DNA of 34,394 bases from an uncultured Lachnospiraceae bacterium (GCA_910585655.1 CAJUFW010000003.1:7006-41399), one strand, 5' to 3'; counted from the stretch's first letter, positions 1 through 7,216 are shown. The notes: generated from the sequence alone by a model not told the origin. Numbers and translations: made by a program.

Positions 1-297
1 ATCCCCTTTAAAGGATATCACATAGTTACTAGATAAACTTACCCAAGAAATGTCAAATACACATTTCCCATTTTCAAAGGTTCCAGCTTCTTCCCATTTC
101 TTTGCACTGGAATTGGAGAAATATACTACGCTATCTCCGTTTCCGGTCAAGGTAATGGTACTGTTCTGGTAATTGATCTCGGTTACGGTCAGTAATTCAC
201 CTGTCGCGCGTACATGACTTTTCCAGCCGATACATGCTACGGCAATCAGCACCAAGCACGCGGCACATGCCAAAACTGACTTTTTCATCTGCTTCAT
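1..297 (-). CDS. Secreted or membrane-anchored protein of unknown family, 5' part only
   Basis: An open frame of 99 codons starts at ATG 297 and runs off the left edge, so the C-terminus is missing. The purine-rich AAGGATGAGG lies 4 bases before the ATG and favours this start; a second ATG lies three codons in. Residues 1-6 are basic (MKQMKK) and residues 7-24 are hydrophobic and small (SVLACAACLVLIAVACIG), which reads as a signal peptide or an N-terminal anchor; no clear lipobox is visible. The remainder is rich in Thr, Ser, Asn and aromatic residues in alternating patterns, typical of beta-sandwich extracellular domains. I do not recognise the family. It lies 258 bases downstream of the ABC-F gene and has its own candidate sigma-28 promoter and structured leader, so it may be co-expressed with late flagellar genes. 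That link is inference. Confidence 0.75.
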   Translation of the reverse strand, partial: MKQMKKSVLACAACLVLIAVACIGWKSHVRATGELLTVTEINYQNSTITLTGNGDSVVYFSNSSAKKWEEAGTFENGKCVFDISWVSLSSNYVISFKGD

Positions 298-318
298 TTG
301 CCTCATCCTTTCTTGCTC

Positions 319-432
319 GTAAACGTATCAAATCTTTCTTAAATTCCTATCCGTCTGTAGTTCGGGATCGGAAACGCCTCTCTCCTTTTCGCTTCCTGCG
401 GAGTCCAAAGCGCTGTTGTTCGATACGTTTAC
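319..432 (-). ncRNA. Candidate structured leader RNA closed by an 11-bp inverted repeat
   Basis: GTAAACGTATC at 319-329 and GATACGTTTAC at 422-432 are exact inverted copies. On the minus strand the enclosed 92 nt can form two further hairpins: CGCTT pairing with AAGCG, and TTCC-g-ATCC pairing with GGAT-a-GGAA around one G/A mismatch. Together these give a three-way-junction layout. The segment sits in the probable 5' leader of the left-edge gene, ending about 20 bases before its ATG and close to its ribosome binding site. I compared it by eye with c-di-GMP, SAM, purine, glycine, THF and other common riboswitch cores and saw no match. A DNA operator or a chance repeat is the alternative. Confidence 0.35.
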
Positions 433-462
433 TCTGATATCATTATGCTAGTTCTGCTATTT

Positions 463-490
463 ATATCGGTCACTCGCCATCATTTCTTTA
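463..490 (-). promoter_or_regulatory. Candidate sigma-28 (FliA) promoter for the left-edge gene
   Basis: On the minus strand TAAA (487-490) and CCGATAT (463-469) are separated by 17 bases. Known sigma-28/SigD promoters have TAAA and CCGATAT (or GCCGATAA) with a spacer equivalent to 14-16 bases, so the elements are exact but the spacing is one base long. It lies in the gap after the ABC-F stop codon and would give a leader of about 160 nt. FliA is encoded in this window. Confidence 0.45.
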
Positions 491-555
491 GTCATGTTTT
501 TCTATGAAATACGATTTGATTTGGCAGAATTATTTCCATTGTTTTCTACCATCGC

Positions 556-2109
556 TTATCTCTTTGTCGTCCACTGGCTGCAGTCCCAAACCTGCCCTGC
601 CAGCCCCTCATAAAACTCCGGTTCGTGGCATACCATCAGGATACTTCCTTTATACTCCGTCAGGGCGCGGCGCAGTTCTGCTTTTGCATCTACATCCAGG
701 TGATTGGTCGGCTCATCCAAGAGCAGTACATTGGTCTCCCGGTTGATTAGCTTGCAGAGACGAACCTTTGCCTGCTCCCCGCCGCTTAACACCCGTACCA
801 GACTTTCGATATGCTTTGTCGTCAGCCCGCATTTGGCAAGGGCGGCGCGTACCTCATACTGGCTAAAGGCAGGAAAGTCCTGCCAGATTTCCTCAATACA
901 GGTTCGATCGGCATCCCCTGTCAGCTCTTGCTCAAAATAGCCGATTTCTAAATAGTCGCCTCGTTCTACCTGACCGGAAAGCGGTGGAATCAATCCCAGA
1001 ATACTTTTTAAAAGCGTCGTCTTGCCGATTCCGTTGGCTCCGGTCAGGACGATTTTATCTCCGCGCTCCATTGAGAGGCAAAGCGGCTTTGAGAGCGGCT
1101 CCTCATAGCCAATCACCAAATCCTTTGTCTGAAATATATAGCGTCCCGGTGTCCTGGCAGTACGGAAATGAAATTCTGGCTTCGGTTTCTCCTTAGCCAG
1201 TTCAATGACATCCATCTTATCGAGCTTTTTCTGGCGGGACATCGCCATATTTCTGGTCGCTACCCGCGCTTTGTTCCGCGCGACAAAATCCTTCAGCTCG
1301 GAAATTTCCTGCTGCTGGCGGTTGTAGGCAGCCTCTAGCTGTGCCTGTTTTACTGCGTAGACTTCCTGAAAATGATCGTAATCTCCCACGTATCTGGTTA
1401 ATGTCTGCTGATCCATGTGATAGATCAGATTGATCACACTATTTAAAAATGGGATATCGTGAGAAATCAGAATAAACGCATTTTCATATTCCTGTAGATA
1501 ACGCTTGAGCCATTCGATATGAACGGCGTCGAGATAGTTGGTCGGTTCATCCAGCAGTAAAATATCCGGTTTTTCTAAAAGAAGCTTTCCTAACAGGACA
1601 CGGGTTCTCTGACCGCCGGAAAGCTCTTCTACATCCCGGTCAAGTCCTAGTTCCGACAAGCCCAATGCTCTGGCTACTTCTTCTACTTTGACGTCAATCG
1701 CATAAAAATCGTGCATCGTCAAAAGCTCCTGGATCACGGAAAACTCTTCCATCATCCTGTCCATTTCGTCAGCTTCTGCGGTAGCCATTTCCTCACAAAG
1801 CTGATTCATCTGCTCTTCCTGCTCGAACAGCCAGGAAAACGCACTCCGCAAAACATCTCCTACCGTCATCCCTCGTTCCAGTATGGTATGCTGATCCAGG
1901 TATCCGGCGCGCACTCGCTTTGCCCATTCGATTTTTCCCTCGTCCGGCACCAGTTTACCCGTAATAATATTTAAAAATGTAGACTTTCCTTCTCCATTCG
2001 CTCCGATCAGACCAATATGCTCTCCCTTTAACAGACGAAACGACACGTCCTGAAAAATAGCCCGGTCGCCAAAGCCGTGCGTCAGATGTTCGACATTTAA
2101 CAGGCTCAT
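556..2109 (-). CDS. ABC-F family ATPase (YkpA/YbiT-like)
   Basis: 517 residues with two ABC domains in one chain and no membrane segments, the layout of ABC-F translation factors that act on the ribosome. Domain 1 has Walker A GANGEGKST (36-44), signature LSGGQ (163-167) and Walker B with DEPTNYLD (187-194). Domain 2 has Walker A GANGIGKT (357-364), signature LSGGEQ (about 433) and LLLDEPTNHLD (about 454). A charged helical linker (about 250-310) matches the P-site tRNA interaction motif region of the family. The C-terminus is short, ending just after domain 2. The start ATG overlaps the stop of the phosphatase gene as ATGA, so translation is probably coupled. It is not a flagellar gene. The exact ABC-F subgroup, and whether it gives antibiotic protection, cannot be told from sequence alone. 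Confidence 0.93.
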   Translation of the reverse strand: MSLLNVEHLTHGFGDRAIFQDVSFRLLKGEHIGLIGANGEGKSTFLNIITGKLVPDEGKIEWAKRVRAGYLDQHTILERGMTVGDVLRSAFSWLFEQEEQMNQLCEEMATAEADEMDRMMEEFSVIQELLTMHDFYAIDVKVEEVARALGLSELGLDRDVEELSGGQRTRVLLGKLLLEKPDILLLDEPTNYLDAVHIEWLKRYLQEYENAFILISHDIPFLNSVINLIYHMDQQTLTRYVGDYDHFQEVYAVKQAQLEAAYNRQQQEISELKDFVARNKARVATRNMAMSRQKKLDKMDVIELAKEKPKPEFHFRTARTPGRYIFQTKDLVIGYEEPLSKPLCLSMERGDKIVLTGANGIGKTTLLKSILGLIPPLSGQVERGDYLEIGYFEQELTGDADRTCIEEIWQDFPAFSQYEVRAALAKCGLTTKHIESLVRVLSGGEQAKVRLCKLINRETNVLLLDEPTNHLDVDAKAELRRALTEYKGSILMVCHEPEFYEGLAGQVWDCSQWTTKR

Positions 2110-2720
2110 TCCTTTAAAGCCCCTTTCCCATAATATAAATCCTGCGTTTCACAGGCTTTTGTAATCTGCCATTCCCCGCCAATAAGTTCCAGTTCGGTAA
2201 TGCCGCAGTTTCCGATATCCTGCTGCCAAAAGGTGGACAGCTCCCGTTTTTCCACAACCAACAGCAACGCATGAATCGCCGCCCCATGAGATACCGCCAG
2301 TACATGCTGATATGGCTTTGTTTTTAGTTCCTCCAAAAAATCGGTTATCCGCGCCGTCAATTCCTGAAAAGATTCGGCGCCGGGAATCGGCTGATATTGC
2401 TGCGGCGCCAGGAAAAAATCCCGAAAATCCGCGTCCAGCTCCTCCAACGTGCTTCCTTCCATGCTCCCAAAGGAAATCTCAATGATCCGCTCCTCCGGAA
2501 TAAAAGTAGTGCGATCCCGTCCGGTTGCCAGCTCCGCTGTCTCCATCGTCCTAGAAAGTGGACTGACATAGCAGGCGTCAAAAGGGATTTTTTTCAGATA
2601 TTCTCCCGCTTTTACCGCCTGCTTCCTTCCGTTTTCATTAAGATGCTTATCCAGTCTCCCCTGCAGCAGTCGTATTTTATTGCCGTCGGTCTCTCCATGA
2701 CGCATCACATACAATTTCAT
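2106..2720 (-). CDS. Histidine phosphatase family protein (phosphoglycerate mutase-like)
   Basis: 204 residues from ATG 2720, chosen because AAGGAGAT lies just upstream and the protein then begins MKLYVMRHGET, the usual N-terminus; the frame is open further upstream without a better site. The RHGET motif (residues 7-11) carries the catalytic phospho-histidine (His8) of the superfamily. The second conserved histidine is in AVSHGAAIHAL near residue 148, and an acid/base glutamate candidate lies in the EISFGSMEG segment. This fits the cofactor-independent small phosphatases (GpmB, CobC or PhoE-like) acting on small phosphomonoesters in the cytoplasm; the substrate cannot be predicted. It starts 4 bases after the preceding gene and overlaps the ABC-F gene by 4 bases, so it sits at the tail of the motility transcript. 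Confidence 0.92.
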   Translation of the reverse strand: MKLYVMRHGETDGNKIRLLQGRLDKHLNENGRKQAVKAGEYLKKIPFDACYVSPLSRTMETAELATGRDRTTFIPEERIIEISFGSMEGSTLEELDADFRDFFLAPQQYQPIPGAESFQELTARITDFLEELKTKPYQHVLAVSHGAAIHALLLVVEKRELSTFWQQDIGNCGITELELIGGEWQITKACETQDLYYGKGALKE

Positions 2721-2724
2721 TTTC

Positions 2725-3423
2725 TTATCTCCTTGTAATCGTATTGATAATTGTTTCCAAATCGTCTCCCTGCCGCAGTTCAAACGTCCCGATTTGAATC
2801 AGGGTCTGCCGGTTCTGTGATTTTAAATACTGTTTAAACTCCGAAACACTTTCAATAATACCAGCTTCTTCCAACATGGAAGCTACCTGCTCCGCCGTCA
2901 TACCGGACACAATTTCAACCTTTACCAGTCCCGGTGTCTCTCCGCCCTCTGCCTGCTCCCCTTCCGGCGTTTTCTCATCCTCTATTTGATCGTCTGCTCC
3001 TTTTCCGTCTGACGCACTGTCTCCTTCGTTCTCTGGGTTGTTCTCTGTTTGCTCATCCGATCCCGTTGCGTCCGAATCGCTGTCTCCTTTGTTGTTTGTC
3101 TCGTTTTCTGGCTTATCTGTCGTATCTTCCGGTTTATCCTTTTCGTCTTGCTTTCCATCTTCTTCTGGCGCGCCGTCATCTTTTTGTTTTAAAAGCTTTT
3201 CATAGCCCTCTTTTTGCTTTTCCAGTTCGTCCTTCCATTTTAACTCCGATTCCTGGATAGCGCTCAGCCTTTTTTCCTCCGCCTCCTGCTCCGTCAGCAT
3301 CCCCAGACGGGCGGCGCGGCTCTGCACCTCGGCGTCGGTCAACGTCTCTGGCTTTCGTATGACAACAAGCAGAATCGTCACAAACAAAACACCGACTCCA
3401 AAACCTCTCAGATAATTTTTCAT
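2725..3423 (-). CDS. Membrane-anchored protein with an MltG/YceG LysM-like domain only
   Basis: 232 residues. An N-terminal hydrophobic helix (about 8-23, GFGVGVLFVTILLVVI) anchors the protein, followed by a charged, probably coiled segment (30-90). A very acidic Asp/Glu/Ser/Thr/Lys linker follows (about 92-165), rich in repeats of the type DKPED and ENNPENEGD. The last 65 residues (EIVSGMTAEQVASMLEEAGI onward, ending in GTFELRQGDDLETIINTI) resemble the LysM-like subdomain that precedes the catalytic domain in MltG endolytic transglycosylases. The catalytic domain itself, about 200 residues, is absent, so lytic activity is not expected. It is probably an extracytoplasmic wall-associated protein. 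It lies 16 bases after the DUF6115 gene and 4 bases before the phosphatase gene. A link to flagellar passage through the wall is a guess from position. Confidence 0.8.
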   Translation of the reverse strand: MKNYLRGFGVGVLFVTILLVVIRKPETLTDAEVQSRAARLGMLTEQEAEEKRLSAIQESELKWKDELEKQKEGYEKLLKQKDDGAPEEDGKQDEKDKPEDTTDKPENETNNKGDSDSDATGSDEQTENNPENEGDSASDGKGADDQIEDEKTPEGEQAEGGETPGLVKVEIVSGMTAEQVASMLEEAGIIESVSEFKQYLKSQNRQTLIQIGTFELRQGDDLETIINTITRR

Positions 3424-3439
3424 TGATACAGCTCCTGTT

Positions 3440-4624
3440 TTATGATTTATGGAACAAATCTACTACCAGTTTAACCTCGCCCTGACCTAAGCCCATTGCC
3501 TTTGAAATCTCCAAAATAGACATTCCACCCCGATACATCCGCAAAATCCTATCGTTTTGTTCCTCTATCGAAGCAGCGTCCAATTCTTCCTCCGACGGAA
3601 TATCTAAAAATTCCGGCGTTCTTATCGGCATCCTTTTGACGCTCTGACTTTCTCTTTGACCAGAAACAACAGAAGCGGACATTCCTGTCCTCGCTCTCTC
3701 CGGCTGGTCTTGTACAGCCCGTCTTACCACCGGGCACGGCGCAGTTCCGGCGGCGGCTTGTCCTTCTGCCTGCGTTCTTACTCTGGCTCTGCTCTCCTGC
3801 CCCTGTACAGGACGCCTTACTGCCTGACGTGGCGCGGCTTTTACCTGCGGCGCTTCCTTTACAGGATCTCCTGCTCTTCTTTGTAGCATAAGCGTCTCTG
3901 CAGCAGCAGCTTCTTCCAACGCTTTCTCCGTATGTCTATCGTCTGGTCGATTTGGTCGAACCGATCGATAGACCGGTTCGGCTTCTTCCCTGACCTGCGT
4001 TCTTTGCGGCACCTGTCTTTGCGCCAATTCCTGTGCCTGTATCTGCGCCAGTCTTCTGGCTTCCGCCTGAATCGCCTGTTTTCTGCGGATCTCTTCATAC
4101 CGGCTGACCGTAGCCTCTGCCTGTTTAGAAAGAGTCTGTACTTGCTGATAAATATCCCCTAATCTTGCGTTTTCTTCCTCCGCCTCCTGCAGTAAACTTT
4201 GAATCTGCTGGTTTGTTCCGTCCAAACGCGCTGCAAAATCCTTCAGGCTGCTTTCCTTTTCCTTTAGCATATCGTAAAGGAACACGACTTCCATATGATT
4301 TTGATTGATTTTTTCTAATACTTCGTCGGAATATTCCCCAAACGACAGCATTTTTTCATTGGACATCCGATCTAACTCCGATTCACTGTCCAAAAGCAGC
4401 TCGTTTTTCTGCTCCCGCATTCGTCCGGACAGCTCTGCAAGAGCGTCCGTCACGATTCGATCGAGGTTTTCCTTTTTCCGAAGCTCGGCTAAAACCGCTT
4501 CCTTTAAATCCGCCGCCCGTTTTTCCTCTTTCTGACGGCTACCTGCCAGTTTTTCCGGCAGGAAAAAGCTCGCCGCTACACATAACAGACCGATTATTAC
4601 AAATAGAATATCTATTAGTTCCAT
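3440..4624 (-). CDS. DUF6115 family protein, SwrB-like (FliA-distal motility protein)
   Basis: 394 residues. One N-terminal membrane helix (about 4-24, IDILFVIIGLLCVAASFFLP) is followed by a long coiled coil (25-190), then a low-complexity region rich in Gln, Arg, Ala and Val (about 190-335). The conserved C-terminal segment (about 350-394) holds NDRILRMYRGGMSILEISKA and then GLGQGEVKLVVDLF, which looks like a helix-turn-helix. This layout and the position just after the FliA gene match SwrB (YlxL) of Bacillus subtilis, which follows sigD and promotes activation of the flagellar type III export apparatus. This protein is more than twice as long as SwrB; the extra length is the coiled coil and the Gln/Arg-rich linker. 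SwrB-like function is inferred from architecture and gene order, not from strong sequence identity. Confidence 0.75.
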   Translation of the reverse strand: MELIDILFVIIGLLCVAASFFLPEKLAGSRQKEEKRAADLKEAVLAELRKKENLDRIVTDALAELSGRMREQKNELLLDSESELDRMSNEKMLSFGEYSDEVLEKINQNHMEVVFLYDMLKEKESSLKDFAARLDGTNQQIQSLLQEAEEENARLGDIYQQVQTLSKQAEATVSRYEEIRRKQAIQAEARRLAQIQAQELAQRQVPQRTQVREEAEPVYRSVRPNRPDDRHTEKALEEAAAAETLMLQRRAGDPVKEAPQVKAAPRQAVRRPVQGQESRARVRTQAEGQAAAGTAPCPVVRRAVQDQPERARTGMSASVVSGQRESQSVKRMPIRTPEFLDIPSEEELDAASIEEQNDRILRMYRGGMSILEISKAMGLGQGEVKLVVDLFHKS

Positions 4625-4636
4625 TTACATTGCTCC

Positions 4637-4951
4637 CTAAATTTTAATATCGAACAGGCTTCCGCCCTCTCTTGTATGCTTCTTTGGCTCCTCATCGTTC
4701 TGTTTTTTTCGCTGCCGCTTCTGCCCCTCATAGCTGTTTTTGCCTTTTTCCTTGGCGTCATAGCGTTCCTCTTTATTCTCTGTTTCCTTTAGCTGGCTGG
4801 TACGTTCTGCCTGCTGCTTTCCCTGCCGGTCAGACTGCACCTGCAAAAAGCCCTGTTCCTGCGGGACTCTTGCCGTATCCTGCTGTCTGACCTGGGATGC
4901 CTCCTGGCTCCTCGGAGCCACCAAATAGTGATCGATTGTTTGAATTGGCAT
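4637..4951 (-). CDS. Small disordered protein of the motility operon, function unknown
   Basis: 104 residues, highly charged and Gln/Lys/Glu-rich, with no hydrophobic core, signal or known motif. It opens MPIQTIDHYLVAPRSQEASQ and has a lysine/asparagine-rich middle (DAKEKGKNSYEGQKR) with a short hydrophobic end (GGSLFDIKI). The start ATG at 4951 has AGTCGGGAGGGG a few bases upstream. It lies 15 bases after the FliA stop and 12 bases before the DUF6115 gene, so it is inside the operon and very likely real. The conserved-looking ends with a disordered middle suggest a peptide-binding adaptor or a secreted substrate, but nothing in the sequence decides this. Confidence 0.7.
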   Translation of the reverse strand: MPIQTIDHYLVAPRSQEASQVRQQDTARVPQEQGFLQVQSDRQGKQQAERTSQLKETENKEERYDAKEKGKNSYEGQKRQRKKQNDEEPKKHTREGGSLFDIKI

Positions 4952-4966
4952 GGTATCCCCTCCCGA

Positions 4967-5755
4967 CTATAACCCACTCGATACAAAAATATCCAGATAA
5001 TCGCCCAGCTTTACCCGCAGCTTTTGAAGCGCTCTTGTATGAAGCTGGGAAATTCTCGACTCCGATACTTCTAAAATCATACTGATTTCTTTTAGCGTCA
5101 GCTCTTCATAATAATAAAAAGCAATTACCTTTTGTTCCTTCTCCGTCAGACCGGCTATCGCTTCCGCGAGCATCTCCTTTAGCTCTGCCTTTTCTAACTG
5201 TTCCTCTGGGCGACCGTAATCCGATTCCGTTCCGACGGAGGACGCCAGCTTCATCTCGCCCCCCTGCTCCAGATATTCGTCCAGGGAAATCAGTCCTGCC
5301 ATCTGTGTCTGACTCTGCCAGCTTTCATACTCGTCTACCGTAATGTTTAACTCCTGCGCCAGCTCTTCTTCGGTTGCCGGACGACCATATTCGTTTTCCA
5401 GTTTTTGAAGAGCAGTTTCCAGTTTCCTCTGCTTTTGCCGGAGCGTTCGGGGAATCCAATCCATTTTTCGGATTTGATCCAAAATAGCGCCCCGTATCCG
5501 CAGGCTGGCATAAGTTTCAAACTTGACGCCTTTTCCGTAATCAAATTTATCAATCGCATCGATTAAGCCGAATACCCCATAGCCTACCAAATCGTCATAT
5601 TCCACGTTGTAGCCTAAATACATCGACATCCTGCCTGCGATGATCTTTACCAGCCCTGCATATTCCAGAATCAGCTTTTCACGCAGCTCCGGGGTGGGCT
5701 TTTTACTATACGCTTCCCATAATTTTGTTTTCAAATCTTCCTTATTTGACTGCAT
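4967..5755 (-). CDS. fliA: RNA polymerase sigma factor FliA/SigD (sigma-28)
   Basis: 262 residues, normal for the FliA/WhiG group. Region 2 covers roughly residues 25-95, with the core-binding and -10 recognition segment around EYDDLVGYGVFGLIDAIDKF and FETYASLRIRGAILDQIRK, followed by DWIPRTLRQK, typical of sigma-28. Region 3 is about 100-165, and region 4 (about 205-255) has the helix-turn-helix LTLKEISMILEVSESRISQL that reads the -35 element. It directs RNA polymerase to late flagellar and chemotaxis promoters and is normally held by the anti-sigma factor FlgM, which is not in this window. It lies at the far end of the operon, as sigD does in B. subtilis, where distance from the promoter affects its level. 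Two candidate FliA promoters are seen in the window, one upstream of it at fliK. Confidence 0.97.
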   Translation of the reverse strand: MQSNKEDLKTKLWEAYSKKPTPELREKLILEYAGLVKIIAGRMSMYLGYNVEYDDLVGYGVFGLIDAIDKFDYGKGVKFETYASLRIRGAILDQIRKMDWIPRTLRQKQRKLETALQKLENEYGRPATEEELAQELNITVDEYESWQSQTQMAGLISLDEYLEQGGEMKLASSVGTESDYGRPEEQLEKAELKEMLAEAIAGLTEKEQKVIAFYYYEELTLKEISMILEVSESRISQLHTRALQKLRVKLGDYLDIFVSSGL

Positions 5756-5808
5756 GAAAATTCCTCCATGTTCCTTTGCAAATCTGGTTTATGCTTCCCT
5801 TCCCCCGA

Positions 5809-6069
5809 TTATTCTGTCTGACTGCCCTCCTGTGTAAGAAGCTCGCTGCCCTCGCCGTTTTCCTCTTCCTCTGTCGGAGGCACCGGCTTTTCCGCCGTCA
5901 CTTTCCGATATAAATGTCTGGCAATCAGCCCCAATATGTAAAACCCAATCAATACTCCTAGCAGCGCCTTTAAACTATAGAGCGTATCATACTGCTTCCA
6001 GATACACAAAATCCCCGTCACGGCTCCTGCCAAAAGCATTGTCACCAATGGAATCATTTTTTCTCTCAT
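5809..6069 (-). CDS. Small two-helix membrane protein between cheD and fliA
   Basis: 86 residues. Two probable membrane helices (about 5-23, IPLVTMLLAGAVTGILCIW, and 32-50, ALLGVLIGFYILGLIARHL) are joined by a very short loop and followed by a basic turn and an acidic Glu-rich cytoplasmic tail (60-86). No family is recognised. Its ATG overlaps the cheD stop (ATATGA), giving translational coupling, and fliA follows after 53 bases with a good GGAGG site. Its position in a conserved operon and the coupling argue that it is real. A role in the flagellar membrane platform or in tuning CheD or FliA is possible, but there is no sequence evidence for it. Confidence 0.78.
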   Translation of the reverse strand: MREKMIPLVTMLLAGAVTGILCIWKQYDTLYSLKALLGVLIGFYILGLIARHLYRKVTAEKPVPPTEEEENGEGSELLTQEGSQTE

Positions 6070-6551
6070 ATGTATTTCTTCTCTTTCCCCACTGATTTAA
6101 TCAACAATTTCCCTGTCTCCGAATAAAACTCAATGGTACGACCATAATTTTTCCCGGTATCCTCTGCCAATATCCGAATCCGCATCTGCATCAGTTTGGC
6201 TTTAACCGCCTCTACGTTCCGATCTCCTACCCGCATCATATCATTGCCGCTTGAAAATGCAAACATCTGTGCGCCGCCGGCTATTTTGGCCACCAGCCTG
6301 CTCCTCATTGCTCCAATAGACATCATCTGTTTTACCAGTTCGTCTAAGCCGGTATCTGCAAACTTTGCGATATTTTGCTGGTTTGTAATCCTTGTGCTGT
6401 CCGGAAGCATACAATGGAGCATCCCGCTTACCATCGTAGCCGGATCATAAAGCGCCACCCCGACACAGGAACCCAAGCCCAACGTCGTCAGGTTATCCGG
6501 CGCACGGCAGACCTTTAAATCCGCCATCCCTACTGTTATCATCTTTCCCAT
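6066..6551 (-). CDS. cheD: Chemoreceptor glutamine deamidase CheD
   Basis: 161 residues, full family length. The segment TTLGLGSCVGVALYD contains the conserved Thr23 and the nucleophile Cys29, and MLHCMLPDS contains His46; these match the Thr-Cys-His triad of CheD. It deamidates specific glutamines in the methyl-accepting chemoreceptors and, in B. subtilis, also binds CheC to couple receptor state with CheY-P removal. The last His of the usual HHMLP-type motif is replaced by Cys47, a mild variation. It follows cheC after 14 bases and overlaps the next gene by 4. cheA, cheW and cheB are not beside it. Confidence 0.95.
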   Translation of the reverse strand: MGKMITVGMADLKVCRAPDNLTTLGLGSCVGVALYDPATMVSGMLHCMLPDSTRITNQQNIAKFADTGLDELVKQMMSIGAMRSRLVAKIAGGAQMFAFSSGNDMMRVGDRNVEAVKAKLMQMRIRILAEDTGKNYGRTIEFYSETGKLLIKSVGKEKKYI

Positions 6552-6565
6552 AACCGTCGCCTTCC

Positions 6566-7198
6566 TTATAAGCCAAGTGATGATAAGATCTTATCATAGG
6601 ATTCCAAGGTGGGAATCAGGATAAAATAACCATCCAGTTCCACCGAATCCTCTAAAAACTGCGACTGGATCAGCAGCGCCTTATCCCCCAGTTTTCCAAA
6701 CTCAATCGCCGGCACACTTAAAATAGCGCCTGCCATATCAATGGAAAGGTAAGGAACCGACTCCGTAATCAGCAGATTTGTCAGAGAGGACAGGGAAGAA
6801 AGATAAGCTCCGGCAATGATGTTGCCGATTTCCTGGAGAGCCGAAAGCGACATTTCATCAAATGTAACCTCTTCTGTCTGGTCTGTTTCCTCGGTTTGTA
6901 TGCCCATCAGGATATCCACGACCTTTTTCGCGCAGTGCTGTTCCATCATAAACATCATCATCCCGTTAATATCCCCCTCTAACGTTACGAGGATACCCAC
7001 GACTACCGTCTCTGCACCGCCTACAATCTCTGAAAGCTCCTGAAAGCCAAGCAGCTCTACCTTTGGGACGCGCATATCCACTTTCGAGCGGATAAGCTGG
7101 GAGAGAGCCGTAGTCGCGTTGCCTGCACCAATGTTGCCGATTTCTTTTAACACGTCAAATTGCACTACATCCATCTGATCCAAATCCAATTTTCCCAT
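6566..7198 (-). CDS. cheC: CheY-P phosphatase CheC
   Basis: 210 residues. Both copies of the CheC/FliY/CheX phosphatase motif (Asp or Ser, x3, Glu, x2, Asn) are present: D15-E19-N22 in FDVLKEIGNIGAGNATTAL and S119-E123-N126 in LSALQEIGNIIAG. The protein should be cytoplasmic, hydrolyse CheY-P and bind CheD. It is upstream of cheD with a 14-base gap, the standard pair. It begins MGKLDLDQMDVVQFDVLKEI with GGAGGGAAACT just ahead of the ATG. With two intact sites it is the classical two-site CheC. Confidence 0.96.
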   Translation of the reverse strand: MGKLDLDQMDVVQFDVLKEIGNIGAGNATTALSQLIRSKVDMRVPKVELLGFQELSEIVGGAETVVVGILVTLEGDINGMMMFMMEQHCAKKVVDILMGIQTEETDQTEEVTFDEMSLSALQEIGNIIAGAYLSSLSSLTNLLITESVPYLSIDMAGAILSVPAIEFGKLGDKALLIQSQFLEDSVELDGYFILIPTLESYDKILSSLGL

Positions 7199-7216
7199 AG
7201 TTTCCCTCCATTCTTG

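Noticed and set aside
234..437. Plus-strand open frame of 67 codons at the left edge
   Set aside because: It overlaps the minus-strand secreted gene and its leader, has no ribosome site and resembles no known protein.
2721..2783. Upstream extension of the histidine phosphatase frame
   Set aside because: It lies within the preceding gene; AAGGAGAT and the family N-terminus point to ATG 2720.
3625..3632. GCCGATAA, a perfect sigma-28 -10 box, on the minus strand inside the DUF6115 gene
   Set aside because: No TAAA-like -35 box at about 15 bases upstream (GTCA is found) and it lies inside coding sequence.
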